Below are positions 56,437-64,000 of a stretch of 64,000 bases of DNA, piece by piece. Position numbers and translations under genes: made by a program. The notes under the pieces are model-generated. The model did not search any database, was not told where the DNA came from, and saw only the letters and a list, made by a program, of their open reading frames with translations. Origin of the DNA: Candidatus Dechloromonas phosphoritropha (GTDB taxonomy: Bacteria; Pseudomonadota; Gammaproteobacteria; Burkholderiales; Rhodocyclaceae); NCBI GenBank assembly GCA_016722705.1, contig JADKGN010000004.1, positions 1,984,001 to 2,048,000 of the forward strand, given 5' to 3'. How positions within the stretch are numbered: position 1 is the stretch's first letter; each line of letters begins with the position of its first letter.

Positions 56437-57228
56437 GTCTCTTGATGGCCGACAGTAGCCATGTGCCTTCAGCTACCGTCGCCGCCAAACCCGCCGCATT
56501 CCCGCCCCAAAAACACCGGAATCGAGTCGTCGACCGCAGCATCCTCGATAAGTTCGAACTCGGGTGTCAGCATGGCGTCGGTCTGGCCGGGCAGGATGCC
56601 GAAGGGCGGGCCCCTTGTCTGTTCGCGGACCAAGAAATCGCCGGCGTGCAGCGCACGGTGTAGCTCGACATGACATCCGGCCGGTCGAGGAGTCAGGTGG
56701 TGCGGCGGAAGCCCTGCGCCTCGCACTGCGTAAAATAACCGTCGCGGGAACGATAGAAACCGGAAAGGCCTGTGTTCGCGTCGGGGTCGATACGGACGAC
56801 GGTGCGCAGCGTGAAAGCGTCGGGGACATCGGCGATGGTCACCGTGTTCGGCGTGACGGAAAAAGGCACTTTTTCGCCGTCGACCGCAACACTCAGCGTT
56901 TCCAGTTCCTCGCCATCGAGGATCAGAGGCTGCGCGGCGATGGCCGGATTGCGGCGCAGCGCCAGCGTGGCGGTGACGGTTGTGCCGCCGGCTTCAATGA
57001 CGAAATCGAGGTCGACGGTATCGACCAGGAAGGCGGGCGGGGTGTAGTCCTTGAGATAAATGGTTTGCGGGGTGTCGGTTTTCATCGTTTGAGCAGCATC
57101 GGGGTTGGATCGGCCGATGATACGTCAAAGCGGAGAGGGTGGCCTTTGTGGGGCGCGGAGTGCGTGCGACTTGAGGCAGTCGGGGCGCGGTTGTGGGGCT
57201 ATTTCCGGTGTCGACCCATTCCGGCCAT
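56437..57228 (-). repeat. pepN-derived repeat, copy B
   Basis: The same chimera as copy A. pepN-like codons run from MKTDTPQTIYLKDYTPPAFL at 57085 without interruption for 130 residues, to a stop at 56693. This copy is the least degraded. It then joins the non-pepN part (LHAGDFLVREQTRGPPFGIL ... DSIPVFLG) down to 56447. The upstream pepN leader sequence is kept to about 57228. Confidence 0.82.
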
Positions 57229-57339
57229 AGACGCCGCTCGCTTGGATGACTGTGATGCTGTATTTGCTGCCGTTCGCCAGAGTGCATCAACGCAGTGTCG
57301 AGCAAGCCATGGTCCAGATAAGTGTGGCAAATAATCATA

Positions 57340-57394
57340 TTGACAACCAATAGTCAATCAGCCATAGTTCGACAACTTATTGTCGAACTATGGC
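57340..57394 (+). promoter_or_regulatory. marR promoter with palindromic operator
   Basis: TTGACA (57340-57345), 17 bases, CATAGT (57363-57368) form the promoter. A 15-base arm at 57361-57375 (GCCATAGTTCGACAA) is perfectly repeated in inverse at 57380-57394 after CTTA. The palindrome covers the -10 box and start site, so a bound dimer would block transcription: strong evidence for autorepression by the MarR protein. Confidence 0.75.
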
Positions 57395-57418
57395 CCTATC
57401 TTGACTAATCTCGATCTC

Positions 57419-57886
57419 ATGTCCCGTCTGAGCCTGCTCGTTTTTCAGGTACAGCGCGCGCTTAATTCGGAGGGCGACCAGCTCTGCGCGCCTTGGGGCC
57501 TGACCAGCGCCAAGTGGAAGGTTCTGGGCGCGGTGGATCTGGCTTGCCAGCCTGTGTCGGCGGCGTCCATCGGCCGTGCCATGGGCCTTACCCGACAAGC
57601 GGCATTGAAGCAGACCGACCAACTTCTCGCCATGGGTCTGCTCACCCAACAGGTCAATCCCAACGACGCACGCGCGCCGGTTTACAGCCTGAGCCCGAGC
57701 GGGCAGCTCGCCTATGACGGCATTAGCACTGAGTGGCAGAAGCGTGGCGCGTCGTTGGCAAAGGACATTGCACCATCGGCACTAGAAGGCGCTTGCGAGG
57801 TTCTGGCGTCACTGCTTACGCAAATGGATTCAGTCGCACAGCCCCAAGTGTCGGAACAAGCAAGCGATATCACCCAAACACTGTAG
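57419..57886 (+). CDS. MarR-family transcriptional regulator
   Basis: 155 residues from the ATG at 57419; a TTG 15 bases earlier is possible. The winged helix is clear: LTSAKWKVLGAVDLACQPVS, AASIGRAMGLTRQAALKQTDQLLAMGLL, VNPNDARAPVYSLSPSGQLAYDG. It is followed after 10 bases by a membrane-protein gene it probably controls. The operator in front has unusually perfect symmetry. Confidence 0.88.
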   Translation: MSRLSLLVFQVQRALNSEGDQLCAPWGLTSAKWKVLGAVDLACQPVSAASIGRAMGLTRQAALKQTDQLLAMGLLTQQVNPNDARAPVYSLSPSGQLAYDGISTEWQKRGASLAKDIAPSALEGACEVLASLLTQMDSVAQPQVSEQASDITQTL

Positions 57887-57896
57887 TAAGGCACCC

Positions 57897-58340
57897 ATGA
57901 AAAAAACCATCCATCCTATTGCCGGAACCATCGCGATGGTGTGCATTGCCAGCTTTTGGTTATCCACACTGATCTCTGAGCTGTTCTTGTCGCAAGAAGC
58001 CGTCGTGCTGGTCAAGCACAGCATTCTCCAAGCCATGTGGATCATGATTCCGGCCATGGCTGCTGTCGGTGGCAGCGGATTTGCGCTATCACGCGTGCGA
58101 AAAGGCAACTTGTTGGCGGTCAAGAAAAAGCGCATGCAACTCATAGCTGCCAACGGAATCTTGATCCTGTTGCCCTGCGCTTTTTACTTGTACTACAAGG
58201 CCGCTGCGGGCGAAATTAATGCGACCTTTTATGCGCTGCAAGTGGTAGAGCTAGTGGCGGGCGCCACCAACTTCAGCCTGATGACGCTGAATTTTCGTGA
58301 TGGACTGAAGCTCTCGGGGCGTCTGCGTCGCAAGGGCTAG
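57897..58340 (+). CDS. four-helix membrane protein of unknown function
   Basis: 147 residues. Helices at about 8-28, 42-66, 83-103 and 112-130; a basic loop KGNLLAVKKKRMQ between the second and third puts it in the cytoplasm. No family name can be given with confidence. Directly downstream of the marR-type gene, so likely its target. Confidence 0.7.
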   Translation: MKKTIHPIAGTIAMVCIASFWLSTLISELFLSQEAVVLVKHSILQAMWIMIPAMAAVGGSGFALSRVRKGNLLAVKKKRMQLIAANGILILLPCAFYLYYKAAAGEINATFYALQVVELVAGATNFSLMTLNFRDGLKLSGRLRRKG

Positions 58341-58509
58341 CAAATTCTGGGAGAACCATCACAGCTCTACTCTTGTTTGCTGTGACCGCTGTAGGCACGA
58401 CTACCTGCTCGTCATTTTCTGCAAAGATCTCGGTGTCTGCGATTCTGCGGGGAGTCAAGTCCAAAATCTGCTGTAAATACTCTTCGATCCGATGAATGAC
58501 GAATGGTTT
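58341..58509. other. intergenic, possible decayed gene on minus strand
   Basis: The minus strand keeps an open stretch reading RIEEYLQQILDLTPRRIADT and EIFAENDEQVVVPTAV, protein-like but without start or known relatives. It may be a gene end interrupted by the IS256 remnant. Confidence 0.3.
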
Positions 58510-58730
58510 TCAGCTAGCGAGGGCAACAACGTTGTTGCCCTCGCTAGCTGCGGCGCGGGAAGCCGCCCACTCCTTGAATTCATCCATGTCGAGGTACTTC
58601 CGTTCCTGCCAAGCCTCGTTCTGTTCGGCCAGCAGAGCGCCGATCAGGCGCAAGGCTGACTCGTCGTTGGGGAAGATGCGGATCACGCGCTCCCGCCGGC
58701 GAATTTCCTCGTTGAGCCGCTCCTGGCCGC
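58510..58730 (-). pseudogene. IS256-family transposase, C-terminal fragment
   Basis: Reads GQERLNEEIRRRERVIRIFP, NDESALRLIGALLAEQNEAW, QERKYLDMDEFKEW and ends SEGNNVVALAS stop. This is the C-terminus of a mutator-type transposase. The N-terminal ~330 residues are absent; sequence switches at about 58730 to the IS91-type unit. Confidence 0.85.
58511..58550. repeat. perfect 40-bp palindrome
   Basis: CAGCTAGCGAGGGCAACAAC at 58511-58530 is followed without spacer by its exact reverse complement (58531-58550). It overlaps the last 13 codons of the IS256-type transposase fragment and includes part of its stop codon. Confidence 0.95.
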
Positions 58731-58754
58731 TATGTAGAGGTTTACATAGCGGCC
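58725..58754. repeat. 12-bp inverted repeat at the IS256/IS91 junction
   Basis: GGCCGCTATGTA (58725-58736), GAGGTT, TACATAGCGGCC (58743-58754), perfectly inverted. It straddles the point where transposase coding sequence ends and may be the end of the IS91-type element or part of its replication terminus. Confidence 0.7.
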
Positions 58755-58891
58755 ATTGTACTAAACCGCTGACGCGGTAATCGCCGATTGACGGCCGAAT
58801 TCAGTGGGATGGATTTACAGAAGGCTCCTGACGGAGAACGATGAAGTCGCTGCTTGCAGCACTTCACTCATTCCCGATAAGGAGCTTAATC

Positions 58892-59770
58892 ATGACCCCA
58901 CTACGCCAGCGCATGCTCGAAGACATGGGCATTCGCAATCTCGCCATGAACACCCGATTGTCCTACGTACAACAGGTCGCTGCATACGCAAGATACTTTC
59001 ACCGTCCGCCGGAGGAACTCGGGCCGGAAGAGATCCGAACCTACCAACTATATCTGATTGAGACCCGGAAGCTCGCGCCGAGCAGCGTGGGCCTGGCGAC
59101 CGGTGCGTTGCGCTTCCTCTACAAGGTGACGCTCAAACGGCCTTGGTCCGTCGAAGAAATTCCGATGCCCAAGCGGCCCTTCAAGCTACCGGTGATCCTC
59201 AGCAGAGAGGAAGTGATGCACTTCCTCGACTCGGTAGGCAGTCTCAAGCATCGAACGCTTCTGACGGCCGCCTATGCGGCTGGCCTGCGCGTCTCCGAAG
59301 CCACTCACCTCAAGGTGACGGATATCGACAGCCAGCGAATGATGCTCCGGGTCGCCCAAGGGAAGGGACAGAAGGACCGCTATGTGATGCTCTCGCCGCG
59401 ACTGCTCGAGACCTTGCGGCTGTATTGGAAAGCCGAGCACCCGAGGCTGTGGCTGTTTCCGGGCGATCTGCCAGGTCAGCCGATCACCCGCGGTGCTGTC
59501 ACGCTGGCCTGCCAGAAAGCCCACCGCGCATCGGGCATCGCCAAGCCGATTACTGCTCACTCGCTGCGTCACGCCTTCGCCACGCACCTGCTTGAGTCCG
59601 GCACCGATGTTCGCACCATTCAACTCCTCCTCGGGCACCGCAGTCTGGCCACTACGTCGCGCTACCTGAAGGTGGCGGCCAGTACCGTGTGTGCCACGAC
59701 CAGTCCCTTTGACCTGTTGCCCAAAGTGGAACCTCCGCCCCTGACACCGACACCGCCTGCTCATTTCTGA
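58892..59770 (+). CDS. tyrosine recombinase of the IS91-type unit
   Basis: 292 residues from the ATG at 58892 (AAGGAGC upstream). N-terminal SAM-like domain: RMLEDMGIRNLAMNTRLSYV. Catalytic domain: R in YAAGLRVSEATHLK, K in GKGQKDRYV, HSLRHAFATHLLESG (HxxR), LLGHRSLATTSRYLKV (H and nucleophile Y). All five active-site residues are present. Such recombinase genes often precede IS91-type transposases; their role in transposition is not settled. Confidence 0.92.
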   Translation: MTPLRQRMLEDMGIRNLAMNTRLSYVQQVAAYARYFHRPPEELGPEEIRTYQLYLIETRKLAPSSVGLATGALRFLYKVTLKRPWSVEEIPMPKRPFKLPVILSREEVMHFLDSVGSLKHRTLLTAAYAAGLRVSEATHLKVTDIDSQRMMLRVAQGKGQKDRYVMLSPRLLETLRLYWKAEHPRLWLFPGDLPGQPITRGAVTLACQKAHRASGIAKPITAHSLRHAFATHLLESGTDVRTIQLLLGHRSLATTSRYLKVAASTVCATTSPFDLLPKVEPPPLTPTPPAHF

Positions 59771-59778
59771 GGCGGGCG

Positions 59779-60978
59779 TTGCGTGCCATCGGGCTCGAAC
59801 TGGCGGACATCTTTCGCCAAACCGGGCCCCGTTTCCGCGAGGACCACGCTGACGCGCTCAGTCGCGGGCAGCGCCGCGTCATGAGCGCGGTCGAGCGCTG
59901 CCGCACCGCCGCTCTCGGCGGACACGTGGAGCAGTGTGACGCCTGTGGTCACCTGCGCATTGCCTTCAACAGTTGCCGCAATCGGCACTGCCCGAAGTGT
60001 CAGTCCCTGGTGCGTGCGCAGTGGCTGGATGATCGCCACGCCGATCTCCTGCCTGCGGATTATTTCCACGTCGTCTTTACGTTGCCAGAGGAGATTGCAG
60101 CGATCGCGTATCAGAACAAGGCTGTGGTCTATGACATCCTGTTCCATGCAACTGCCGAGACCTTGCGCACGATCGCGGTGGATCCCAAGCACCTCGGTGC
60201 CGAGATCGGCTTCATCGCGATCCTGCACACCTGGGGTCAGAATCTGCTGCATCACCCACATCTGCATTGTGTGGTGCCGGGCGGCGGCTTGAGTGCCGAT
60301 GGTGAGCGCTGGATCGCCTGCCGTCCGGGGTTCTTTCTGCCGGTGCGGGTGCTCTCGCGGCTCTTTCGCCGGTTGTTTCTGGCGCAGTTACAGGCCGCCT
60401 TTGACGCCGGGCACCTACGCTTCTTCAACACTCTCGAACCGCTTCAGGTTCCACGTACGTTCGCCCACTATCTGGCGCCTGCGCGAAAGGTCGAGTGGGT
60501 GGTCTACGCCAAGCCGCCGTTTGGCGGTCCTCAGCATGTCCTCGAGTATCTGGGTCGCTACACCCACCGGGTGGCCATCTCGAATAATCGGCTGCTCGAC
60601 TTTGGCGATGGCCAGGTTCGCTTTCGCTGGAAGGATTACCGCCATGAGTCGCGTCCGAAAGTGATGTGTCTGGATGACCAGGAGTTCATCCGCCGCTTCC
60701 TGCTACATGTTTTACCGGACGGGTTTCAACGGATTCGGCATTACGGCTTCCTGGCCAACCGCCACCGCGCGGCCAAGCTGGCCCTCTGCCGGCAGTTGCT
60801 CGCCGAACCCACACCCGTGGTCGAGATTCCTGATGTACCGCTCGACTACCGTGACCACTACCAGTTGCTGACCGGCAACTCGCTGCGTGACTGCCCAAAG
60901 TGCGGACGTGGCCACATGCTTCGCATTGAAACCTTCCTGCCCGGCACCCTGCCGCGCGGACCACCTCGTCATGGCTGA
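59779..60978 (+). CDS. IS91-family HUH transposase
   Basis: 399 residues from the TTG at 59779, eight bases after the recombinase stop. The N-terminal zinc-binding region is CDACGHLRIAFNSCRNRHCPKC. The HUH metal site is HHPHLHCVVPGGG, and the two catalytic tyrosines are in YLGRYTHRVAISNNRL. A C-terminal CPKCGRGHM adds another cysteine pair. Motifs are complete, so activity is possible. Confidence 0.93.
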   Translation: MRAIGLELADIFRQTGPRFREDHADALSRGQRRVMSAVERCRTAALGGHVEQCDACGHLRIAFNSCRNRHCPKCQSLVRAQWLDDRHADLLPADYFHVVFTLPEEIAAIAYQNKAVVYDILFHATAETLRTIAVDPKHLGAEIGFIAILHTWGQNLLHHPHLHCVVPGGGLSADGERWIACRPGFFLPVRVLSRLFRRLFLAQLQAAFDAGHLRFFNTLEPLQVPRTFAHYLAPARKVEWVVYAKPPFGGPQHVLEYLGRYTHRVAISNNRLLDFGDGQVRFRWKDYRHESRPKVMCLDDQEFIRRFLLHVLPDGFQRIRHYGFLANRHRAAKLALCRQLLAEPTPVVEIPDVPLDYRDHYQLLTGNSLRDCPKCGRGHMLRIETFLPGTLPRGPPRHG

Positions 60979-61926
60979 TGGTCTCGACTTTACTCACTCT
61001 CAAAAAGGCGTTGCGAGTTTCCCCGGCAGCCATCGGGCATCCTATTGCCAGAGCGGACATGCGCCGCCGAAATGCCCTCTTGCCTTGGCTGGGCTATCCA
61101 TCAAAGCGCTGCACCCAACCGCCCGAGATCGAGCATGCGCACAGGAAATGCATTCTTGTGCCTATGCGGCGCGCTTCTCGCGGTTGCCAATCTCGCGCAC
61201 CAACAATACCGTTCTGATTCAAACCCCATAGCTCCACCGCCTGCGCGGGCGGTTCAGTACAACAGGATTTTTAGCCTACCGGTCGCGGTGGTGGCGCTAC
61301 ACCTCCTACCAACCTCGGCACGCCGCGCCCGCCAAGCTAAAAACCCTCTGCACTATGCACAGTTCGCAACTAGGTACAGTGACGACCGGAATGGCCCTAT
61401 TCGCGGACCTTACGTGCAACAGTTCTGAACATAGTTTTGGCGAAATCAGGGACTGGACAAGCGAATCCGAATGCAAAAGTCGCCATGTGCTTTTCGCCAT
61501 GCAGCCCGATCGAATACAGTCCCTTCCTCTGCAACCCCGCACCATCATGGCACGGAGCCGGCTTTGTTTGCGTGGTCGAGCTAAGATGCAATTGGGGTAA
61601 GTTGGTAACTGGAGCAAAGTAGCGGCATTGCTGTTTCTCATCGCAGCAGAAACTATGTCAGCAATTTAGAGAATAGGTTTTGCGAAAGATACGCCCTGCC
61701 TGCGTCGCAGAGCGTATGCCAAAACGAACTGCACATAGTTTCAAACTGTGCATAGTGGCCGAAAGCATTCCGTGGGGTACGTGCCACATTGCAGCCGTTG
61801 CAAAAAACCGCTTGCTTTGGCGAGTTTTGGCTTTCTGGCGCAGGCGCCTACTCATACTCCCGGCGAGTGGTCCTTGAAGAAAATGCTCCAAAGCAGTCGC
61901 TGATGCGCATCTGGTGTATGCTTTTA
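60979..61926. other. intergenic stretch without recognised genes
   Basis: About 950 bases between the IS91-type transposase and element copy 2. Open frames are short and unlike proteins. An imperfect stem-loop TGCACATAGTTT / AAACTGTGCA lies at 61729-61751, and a related string GCACTATGCACAG occurs near 61350. It may contain the IS91 right end and further decayed mobile DNA. Confidence 0.5.
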
Positions 61927-63557
61927 TCCTAAGCCGGACGAGCCGGAACCAAACAGGTATTACGATAGAAGCCTGACGAATGACCGAGGAGGCGATCATG
62001 TTGGCGATGGCTCTGGCGGAACGATACGCGACGAACATGCATGGCGTGCTTTCGTGCTTTGACCGGATCATTATCACCGGCACGCTGCCTGGTGCGTGCT
62101 ACGCGGCAGGAATGACGAGTTATTTGTTACACGCACGGAATTCGGGTATTCGACTACCCGCGATTTGCCGAGCCGCTGCGAGATCGCATTCGTGAGCGTG
62201 CGCAGGAGGTGTGTCTGGCGGCGGGTATTGAAATCGAGCACGTCAGCAAAAGCCATATTCGCAAGGAAGAGTTGGTCGCGCGAGTGCTCGCCGGTCGCGG
62301 CGACGCACCGGGTTTGGTGCATGTGCTCTCGGCCATGGAAGCCTGTCCGAGCTACAAACCGTGGCATGACAAAGGCAGTGGCAAGACTTACCTGCGCCCC
62401 GATCAAGGCAAGTGCCTGCACTACTACTTCTATTTCATCGACGAGGAACTGGGGTTGTGCTACCTGCGTGTGCCGACGTGGGCACCGTTCGGGTTGCAGT
62501 TCTACTGTAATGGTCACAGCGCTCTGGCAAGAACTCTGACGCGAGAAAGGATCGACTTCCTCCAGCAGGACAACGCCTTCCTGCGTGTCGCCGACATCGC
62601 GCAGGCGCAGGCGCTGGCGGATGCGTTCAGTCCCGACGTACTTCACCCGCGACTGGATCGCTATGCGCAGTGGTTGTGCCCAGTGCTTGACGTCTTTGGA
62701 TCCTCGTATCACTGGAGCCTGCGCCAAGTCGAATACTCCACCGACCTGATGTTTCGCAGTGAGCAGATATTGGTTCCACTGTATGACGCCATTTCGCGCC
62801 AAGCGGTCTTGGCCGCCAACGCAGAACGCGTCTCCAGCTTTCTGGGCAAGAAGGTCACGCCACAACTGGCCCAGGAGATCGGTTCCCGGTTGTCCACCCG
62901 TATCGAGGGGCGCTGCATCAAGCACACCATGGGCGCCGCTGGCGTCAAGGTGTATGACAAATTCTCCCGCGTACTGCGGGTCGAAACGACCGTCAATGAC
63001 GTGAGTTTCTTCAAACACCACCGCAAGGTGGAACACAAGGACAGGCACGCCACCCGAGAATTGGCGCCCCTGAAGAAGACAATCTATAGCCTGATCGACC
63101 TGCGCGACATCCTGCTCGGCTGCAACCAACGTTACCTGGCGTTCCTCTCCAGCCTCGATGACCCCAGTGCCGGCGAGCGTGACTTGGAGCGATTGAGCAT
63201 GCCACGGTTGGGGGCGGCTCCCGGTGTCAAAGGGGTGAACTTCTTTGATCCTGCCGAGAAAGCCTTGCTGCAAACCATGCAACGCGGCGAGTTCAACATT
63301 CACGGTTGGCGTCGTGCCGATCTTCTCAGCTATCTGAAGCTCACTCCGTCCGCCATGTCGCGCCAACTTGCCCGACTGCGTACGCTCGGCTTGATCAAGA
63401 AAGTCACTCATACCTATCGCTACTACCTCACTCGATTGGGACGTTCAGTCGTCGCTGCGGCCTGCTCATTGACCCGCTTCAACATAGTGCCAACCATGGC
63501 TTGCGCATCCTGAATTCTTCTCATGATTTGTGATGATTGAACTGGTTAGTGACTAAA
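61927..63557 (+). mobile_element. 1.63 kb repeated element, copy 2
   Basis: From TCCTAAGCC (61927) to GACTAAA (63557), nearly identical to 51156-52784 with a handful of substitutions and two single-base differences. Sequence to each side differs from that flanking copy 1. Same orientation as copy 1. Confidence 0.75.
61998..63513 (+). pseudogene. repeat-encoded protein (~504 aa), copy 2, frameshifted near its N-terminus
   Basis: The ATG at 61998 matches copy 1, but an extra T near 62126 (TTGTTAC versus TTGTAC) shifts the frame after AAGMTSYL. The remainder is open from about 62130 to 63513 and includes an intact junction into the winged-helix part (GVKGVNFFDPAEKALL). Combining the two copies gives one uninterrupted protein of about 504 residues. 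A restart at GTG 62209 could give a 434-residue product. Confidence 0.75.
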
Positions 63558-63640
63558 CCCTCGCTAATCCGTCGCGCCAACGGCCGCACCAACTCCACGT
63601 TGAAGGTCAGCTTTCCCAATGGGCCAAGGACTACTTTGGG
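63558..63640. other. short spacer between element copy 2 and repeat copy C
   Basis: 83 bases; on the minus strand it reads VVLGPLGKLTFNVELVRPLA, protein-like but unassigned. Confidence 0.3.
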
Positions 63641-64000
63641 TCGACAGTAGCCATGTGCCTTCAGCCACCTTCGCCGCCAAACCCGCCTGCATTCCCACCC
63701 CGAAAACACCGGAATCGAGTCGTCGACCGCGGCATCCTCGATACGTTCGAACGCGGGTGTCAGCATGGCGTCGGTCTGGTCAGGCAGGATGCCGAAGGGC
63801 GGGCCCCTTGTCTATTCGCGGACCAAGAAATCGCCGGCGTGCAGCGCACGGTGTAGGTCGACATGAAATCCGGCCGTTCGAGGAAGCAGGTGATGCGGCG
63901 GAATCCCTGCGCCTCGCACTGCGTAAAATAGCCGTCGCGGGATCGGTAGAGGCCGGAAAGGCCGGTGTTCGCGTCGGGGTCGATGCGGACGACGGTGCGC
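63641..64000 (-). repeat. pepN-derived repeat, copy C (cut by window end)
   Basis: Starts TCGACAGTAGCCATGTGCC and follows copies A and B through the non-pepN part and the join at about 63838 into the pepN-like part (reverse of DVMST...CEAQGFRR). The window ends inside the pepN-like half. Confidence 0.78.

Larger units (their letters stand above)
58740..61060 (+). mobile_element. IS91-type element with tyrosine recombinase and HUH transposase
   Basis: Two adjacent genes, 58892-59770 and 59779-60978, with hairpin-like DNA to the left. The right limit is uncertain, set loosely about 80 bases after the transposase stop. IS91 elements move by rolling-circle replication from ori to ter ends. Confidence 0.6.

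Overview
The window is high-GC DNA with the gene density and gene content of a betaproteobacterium, most like the Rhodocyclales (Dechloromonas / Accumulibacter-type organisms). This is inferred from the combination of an AddA/AddB-like repair pair, NnrS, polyphosphate kinase 2, a DUF3300/DUF2950 pair, an AlgZ/AlgR-like pair, Rnk, an NADP-type glutamate dehydrogenase and a SigF/NrsF stress module. No rRNA, tRNA or CRISPR array was seen.

Layout. 1-6400: a secreted small protein, a membrane-anchored spermidine-synthase-like protein, a GNAT acetyltransferase and uvrA. 6500-8480: a lower-GC insert (GFA-family protein, a small broken ORF, an unknown gene with a nonsense codon) bounded by sequences resembling integron attC sites; no integrase is in the window. 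8900-14060: TetR regulator plus a three-gene HlyD/FtsX/ATPase exporter, then nnrS. 14390-19090 (minus): a tight five-gene signalling operon of two periplasmic solute-binding proteins, a membrane diguanylate cyclase, an OmpR-type response regulator and a histidine kinase that carries a frameshift at its HAMP region. 19170-25215 (minus): an AddA-like helicase-nuclease and an AddB-like nuclease. 25240-31275 (minus): envelope proteins (unknown exported protein, a PlpD-like patatin autotransporter, an OmpA protein, DUF2950 and DUF3300). 31400-36445: ppk2, the remains of a CoA-transferase gene, a GntP permease and an intact CoA-transferase. 36440-46530: a Ser/Thr kinase with a cyclic-nucleotide-binding domain, argH, an AlgZR-like system, a LysR regulator, rnk, gdhA and pepN.

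46800-64000 is accessory DNA. It starts with a small island of poorly characterised genes: DUF6508, a PD-(D/E)XK-type nuclease, a broken small exported protein, DUF6884 and a GIY-YIG-like protein. Then comes a mosaic of repeats. A roughly 0.78 kb element derived from the 5' end and upstream region of pepN occurs three times (the last copy runs off the window). A 1.63 kb element encoding a protein of about 505 residues with a C-terminal winged helix occurs twice, each copy broken by a different single-base indel. IS30 and IS256 remnants are present, as is an apparently intact IS91-type unit (tyrosine recombinase plus HUH transposase). Embedded in this are two healthy modules: a sigF-nrsF operon divergent from a cytochrome b561 / molybdopterin oxidoreductase / MXKDX-repeat operon, with matching promoter motifs on both sides, and a marR-type regulator with a 34-bp palindromic operator over its promoter, followed by a membrane protein.

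The observations most worth follow-up are the two-copy 1.63 kb element, the pepN-derived repeat that accompanies it, the attC-like cluster, the periplasmic-binding-protein/diguanylate-cyclase/two-component operon and the divergent SigF promoters.
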